A stretch of DNA of 15,099 nt, taken from Apodospora peruviana (taxonomy: Eukaryota > Ascomycota > Sordariomycetes > Sordariales > Lasiosphaeriaceae). The position numbers and the translations under genes were made by a program. The notes beneath the pieces are model-generated. The model was given only the letters and a program-made list of their open reading frames with translations. It did no database searches and was not told where the DNA came from. This document shows positions 12,496-15,099 of the stretch, one piece after another. The stretch spans positions 1-15,099 of the forward strand of contig JAUEDM010000025.1 of assembly GCA_033439685.1 (NCBI GenBank), written 5' to 3'. Position 1 is the first letter of the stretch, and each line of letters opens with the position of its first letter.

Positions 12496-12521
12496 TCTCT
12501 CTCTCTCTCTCTCTCTCTCTC
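12496..12521. repeat. (TC)13 microsatellite
   Basis: Perfect TC dinucleotide run of 26 bp, preceded by imperfect CT-rich sequence (TCTCTGTCTTTG). It is an ordinary simple-sequence repeat in non-coding DNA and a likely length polymorphism. Confidence 0.95.
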
Positions 12522-12895
12522 ATGGTTTCCTCTCGTACCTAACTCAGACATGATCCCCGCCTATGGTACCAGGTAGGTTGACTGATCCGGGGACAAAGCA
12601 AAGCCAGAAAGCTTCACCTAAATCCTGGTCCTATTCGAGGCGATACATGGGAAGGCCAACGCCACTGACTGCAGTCCGTTTGGTGTTCGCGCCCCATATT
12701 ATGATAGGAGCTGAGATAGAAAGAGTACTGACAGTTGATATTGTAACTCTACAACGTTTTATCGAGGGTGTTTTCGACAGATACTTAATTCCAATACCGT
12801 ACGTACTGCATCAGTCTGTCAGAACCCCGATGTGACGAGCCAGTGCAATGACCCAAACCATTACACCAAACCCCCCTCAATCGCAAAAGGATGCC

Positions 12896-12927
12896 AGAAT
12901 ACCAAAGGTGTCAGCCTTTGGAATTCT
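12896..12927. repeat. inverted repeat, 13-bp arms with a 6-nt loop
   Basis: Left arm AGAATACCAAAGG (12896-12908) pairs with right arm CCTTTGGAATTCT (12915-12927), with one mismatch, around the loop TGTCAG. It could form a stable RNA hairpin or a small cruciform, or be a dyad binding site. No T-run follows and the host is a eukaryote, so a bacterial-type terminator is not implied. Confidence 0.8.
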
Positions 12928-13142
12928 AATGGGTTATATACCGTTGACGGTGGCAATCAATTCAATCAAGTCTCAATCGCACCGACCGTCACACCCGACT
13001 GGATATAATTGCATACCTATTTAGGATACCTTTCCCACGCGAGGAACGATAAGACCAGCAAGTATGTAGGCAAACTACCTACCTAACATACCGGTCAATA
13101 TCGGTGCTCGTGTATGTGTATGTCCCGTCACAGCGTGGTCAT

Positions 13143-13160
13143 TATGATAAGGTTATCATA
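13143..13160. promoter_or_regulatory. perfect palindrome of two inverted GATA motifs
   Basis: TATGATAA-GG-TTATCATA: perfect 8-bp arms with a 2-bp spacer. Each arm contains TGATAA, which matches the HGATAR consensus of fungal GATA factors such as the AreA/NIT2 type. Paired GATA sites are the preferred binding arrangement of those factors, but the palindrome lies about 1.6 kb from THO2's end and far from any recognised start codon, so a regulatory role is speculative. Confidence 0.35.
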
Positions 13161-13282
13161 TCCAAAGGGGGATTAAACACTCCTAACAGAAGCCACACCA
13201 CCCTTTCCTTCATAACCAGCACATCACAACACTCATATCACATACGGCCATAGATAGTGGAAAGCTCGGGATCCCGTCCGCC

Positions 13283-13324
13283 CTCCCATAGATAAGCCAC
13301 TAATCGCCTGCTTACCTATGGGAG
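13283..13324. repeat. inverted repeat, 15-bp arms with a 12-nt loop
   Basis: Left arm CTCCCATAGATAAGC (13283-13297) and right arm GCTTACCTATGGGAG (13310-13324) pair at 14 of 15 positions; the mismatch is A13292 against C13315. The loop is 12 nt. It could be a hairpin RNA element, or inverted copies left by a short mobile element, though no target duplication is seen. Confidence 0.85.
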
Positions 13325-13544
13325 CACACTTTTTGCAGACAGTCGGGCCCCGGCCACAACGGACCCACAAGCTACGTGATCTGGATATGAGGAGGATGTA
13401 TTTTTCTAACGAGATAGTTACTTAGTGATGTCTTGTGAGTATCATTTCGTAATCTCTGCAGGCCAGCAGTTTCAAATCGATGCTGTCTTAATTAGTCACT
13501 GCCTCTGCTGAACGTACCAATATCTAATTACTTGCCAACTGGTC

Positions 13545-13722
13545 ATAAAAAGGTGTGCAAAAACACTAACACGTCTTACTATATTTCTCACCAAGTCATA
13601 TTATATACCTACCTATCTTACTAAGGTATGTTAATCTCACTAATTGCGTGTAAACATGTCTTACAACAGCGGGTTAATATTTTCTTACCAAGGTCTGGTA
13701 GCATGTCTGCACACCTTTTTAT
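13545..13722. mobile_element. MITE-like unit, 178 bp with perfect 15-bp terminal inverted repeats
   Basis: The left end ATAAAAAGGTGTGCA (13545-13559) is the exact reverse complement of the right end TGCACACCTTTTTAT (13708-13722). The interior is AT-rich, non-coding, and contains imperfect direct repeats of the type TCTTACYAAGGT (near 13583, 13615 and 13682). A TA at each end inside the inverted repeat could be the TA target duplication of a Tc1/mariner-type element, but TA is self-complementary and so cannot be distinguished here. No longer target duplication is visible. It may be a non-autonomous MITE or a chance or hairpin-forming inverted repeat; only further genomic copies would decide. 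Confidence 0.4.
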
Positions 13723-13963
13723 TTATTTGTCTAATATCTATTCTATTTGTTTGACTTTAAGTGCCGTGCTAAGCTTATATTATGGGGCCGTCTACTCAGA
13801 GAGTGGCATCTGTCTTCTCAAAGAGTACCTAAGTACATCCGAGGCACGCTCAGGACCTCTCCGCAATCATTTTCTATACAGCCACCTTCGCACACCGCAA
13901 AATTCAGACGGCCCCTATATTATTATATTATGACAGTGTCTGAATTAATTCAAAAGGCTGATA

Positions 13964-14310
13964 GCGCCATAACACCCTCATGCAAATAAACCCAAGTGAG
14001 CTATAAGAAGAATAAAGTAACAAAAGAGAGGAGCGCCATAGTATAACACCTCCATGCAAAAACAAAAGAGAAAAAAGACCCAGGTAATCCCATAAGGCTA
14101 AGGAAAACAACAGGAGACAGAAGCGCCCTATAACACCTCCAGGCAAAGCAAAAGAGAAAAAGGACCCCGGTAAACCCATAAGAGGGATGAAACAACAGGA
14201 GACAGAAGCGCCATAGAACATCACCAGCTAAAGAAAGAAAAACAGAAGAAGAGGGAAACAGGTAAGGCCGAAAAAAGAATTAAACATTGAGAAGAGACAG
14301 AAACGCCAAA
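13964..14310. repeat. degenerate minisatellite, unit about 70-95 bp, four to five copies
   Basis: The anchor motif GCGCCATA/GCGCCCTA/ACGCC recurs at 13964, 14033, 14123, 14208 and 14303. Shared blocks follow in order: AACACCTCCATGCAAA, an A-rich AAAAGAGAAAAAGGACC block, CAGGTAA-CCCATAAG, and GAAACAACAGGAGACAGAAG. Spacing is 69, 90, 85 and 95 bp, so period and frame are not kept. Weaker relics (AAACGCCAGCAGTAAT at about 14466) extend the array to near 14480. Strand composition is strongly purine-biased (A-rich on the plus strand). The minus-strand frame across it yields a hydrophobic pseudo-protein that simply reflects the repeat, so I do not call it coding. Confidence 0.8.
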
Positions 14311-14844
14311 ATGAGTAAACTAGGTAAGTAGTCGCTTTCTATGCAAAACCAAAATAAAATGCCGCCCTGGGGAAGACACCTTGAACTTATAAAAAAAACA
14401 AAATCAAACCATCAAAAAGAGAAAAAAGGAGCAAAAACCAGTGGAGGAAAGCAGACCTTTTGAAAAACGCCAGCAGTAATAAAAATACAAGGAGGGTGAG
14501 CCCATCCATCCCCTTCCCAGCGACGTCGGCATAAAACTGACTAGGAGAATACGTCGGGGTTGGCTTGGCGCGTATATTTGGTATAAATGGCTGTGAGAGC
14601 CCAAAATTTTTGTTAGCCGGAGTTGTTCAGTTCAAATGATGGCACAAGATGTATACCTAGGTAGTTGTAGATCAGAAGTAGGGAGGTAGGTATTCTTACC
14701 TCTGAGATTGTGCCTTACTTGGGCGACGGCGTTTCTTGCACTGACAAGTGCAGCCGCTCCTGTATCAATATGCGTCCCAACCGTTTGGTGAGAGTTGTAC
14801 TTCTGTATCGGTCGATGAACTTAAGTCGCGCTTGGCCGGTTCTT
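14311..14844. other. intergenic DNA, no confident gene
   Basis: A-rich and purine-biased up to about 14460, with faint minisatellite relics, then mixed sequence. It contains a 10-bp palindrome TACCTAGGTA at 14654-14663 and TAGGTA at 14687. On the minus strand 14696-14760 could be a short exon of the right-edge gene; candidate donors GTAAGG and GTAAGA are visible but no frame is decisive. Confidence 0.4.
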
Positions 14845-14858
14845 GGGGGGGGGGGGGG
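14845..14858. repeat. G14 homopolymer within a purine-rich stretch
   Basis: Fourteen consecutive G residues followed by GGGAGGGGGAGGAGAGAGAG-type purine sequence. On the minus strand this is a pyrimidine tract. If the right-edge exon is spliced at 14964, the tract could lie inside the next intron. It is the second G/C homopolymer of the window after the 445-bp one. Confidence 0.95.
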
Positions 14859-14964
14859 AAGGGAGGGGGAGGAGAGAGAGAAGGAAAACCAGTCTTGTTA
14901 GTCTAGACCGTCCTCCATTTTCGTACTTATCAAAGCATGAGAGGGGAAGGGAAGGGAAACGTAC

Positions 14965-15099
14965 GCAACTGCGGCATCAGCCCATGCAACAGCCAGTTCG
15001 GCACGCTCAAAATGCCCTTCAGGTGTGGTGTTTCGTCGAGTTGTTGCCTTGTGGGATTGCTCAAAGCTCTGGCGGGCGGTTGCGTGCTCGTCACCCAAC
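14965..15099 (-). CDS. possible exon of an unidentified gene entering from the right edge (partial)
   Basis: The minus-strand frame from the window edge reads GDEHATARQSFEQSHKATTR and, shortly after, HFERAELAVAWADAAVA: an Ala/Glu/Arg-rich composition suggesting an amphipathic helix, unlike the surrounding non-coding DNA. It meets a consensus fungal donor GTACGT at 14964, after which the sequence turns into CT-rich intron-like DNA, so I end the exon at 14965 in phase 2. If it is not spliced, the frame continues to a TAA at 14898-14900 with the ending STKMEDGLD. A further exon around 14696-14760 is possible. I recognise no family in about 44 residues, and the start lies outside the window. Confidence 0.35.

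Larger units (their letters stand above)
12522..13544. other. intergenic DNA with several inverted repeats, no gene seen
   Basis: About 1 kb without a credible coding frame. The 90-codon frame at 12563-12835 has no recognisable content. The region becomes AT-richer to the right and carries the three inverted repeats listed separately, plus a 10-bp palindrome CGGGATCCCG at 13267-13276 and several TACCTA hexamers. Confidence 0.5.

Noticed and set aside
12563..12835. 90-codon plus-strand open frame in the intergenic region
   Set aside because: Short, no recognisable motif, mixed composition, no splice sites linking it to other frames.
13464..13485. tRNA T-arm-like sequence CAGCA-GTTTCAAATC-...-TGCTG
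   Set aside because: The loop is 12 nt rather than 7, and no acceptor stem, D arm or anticodon arm can be placed around it.
13928..14224. 98-codon hydrophobic minus-strand frame that looks like a small membrane protein
   Set aside because: It is a translation of the minisatellite; unit lengths of 69-95 bp do not preserve frame, so no coding constraint is seen.

Overview
The window looks like part of a filamentous ascomycete (Pezizomycotina, probably Sordariomycete) nuclear genome. The evidence is three very short introns (53-65 bp) with GT..AG ends, a clear CTAAC branch site in one of them, GC-rich coding sequence with AT-richer intergenic DNA, and two genes whose proteins read as fungal housekeeping families. 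This is inference from gene structure and protein content; I cannot name the species.

Layout from left to right. At 1-242 the minus strand may carry the first codons of a gene running off the left edge (an ATG followed at once by a strong splice donor). Bases 243-1536 are non-coding and contain an uninterrupted run of 445 C residues (460-904), the most abnormal object in the window. Bases 1537-3160 (minus strand) hold a complete three-exon gene for homoserine O-acetyltransferase (MET2 type, 500 aa, complete Ser-Asp-His triad), which makes O-acetylhomoserine for methionine synthesis. A 958-bp divergent promoter region (3161-4118) separates it from a complete two-exon gene on the plus strand (4119-11548) for THO complex subunit 2 (THO2/THOC2 family, 2458 aa), the scaffold of the THO/TREX complex for co-transcriptional mRNP packaging and export. 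It has a helical N-terminal two-thirds and a roughly 900-residue disordered Pro/Arg/Asp/Ser-rich tail.

From 11549 to about 14960 I find no convincing gene. This 3.4-kb stretch holds a (TC)13 microsatellite, three inverted repeats, a 178-bp MITE-like unit with perfect 15-bp terminal inverted repeats, a degenerate minisatellite with a unit of about 70-95 bp, a G14 run, and a striking excess of TACCTA/TAGGTA hexamers. At the right edge (14965-15099, minus strand) an Ala/Glu-rich open frame that meets a consensus splice donor may be an internal or near-terminal exon of another gene.

The two identified genes have no direct functional link: they share only a divergent promoter. I did not find a new multi-gene system. 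The items most worth checking are the 445-bp poly-C tract, the repeated HPDR-type motif in the THO2 tail, the MITE-like unit and the minisatellite.
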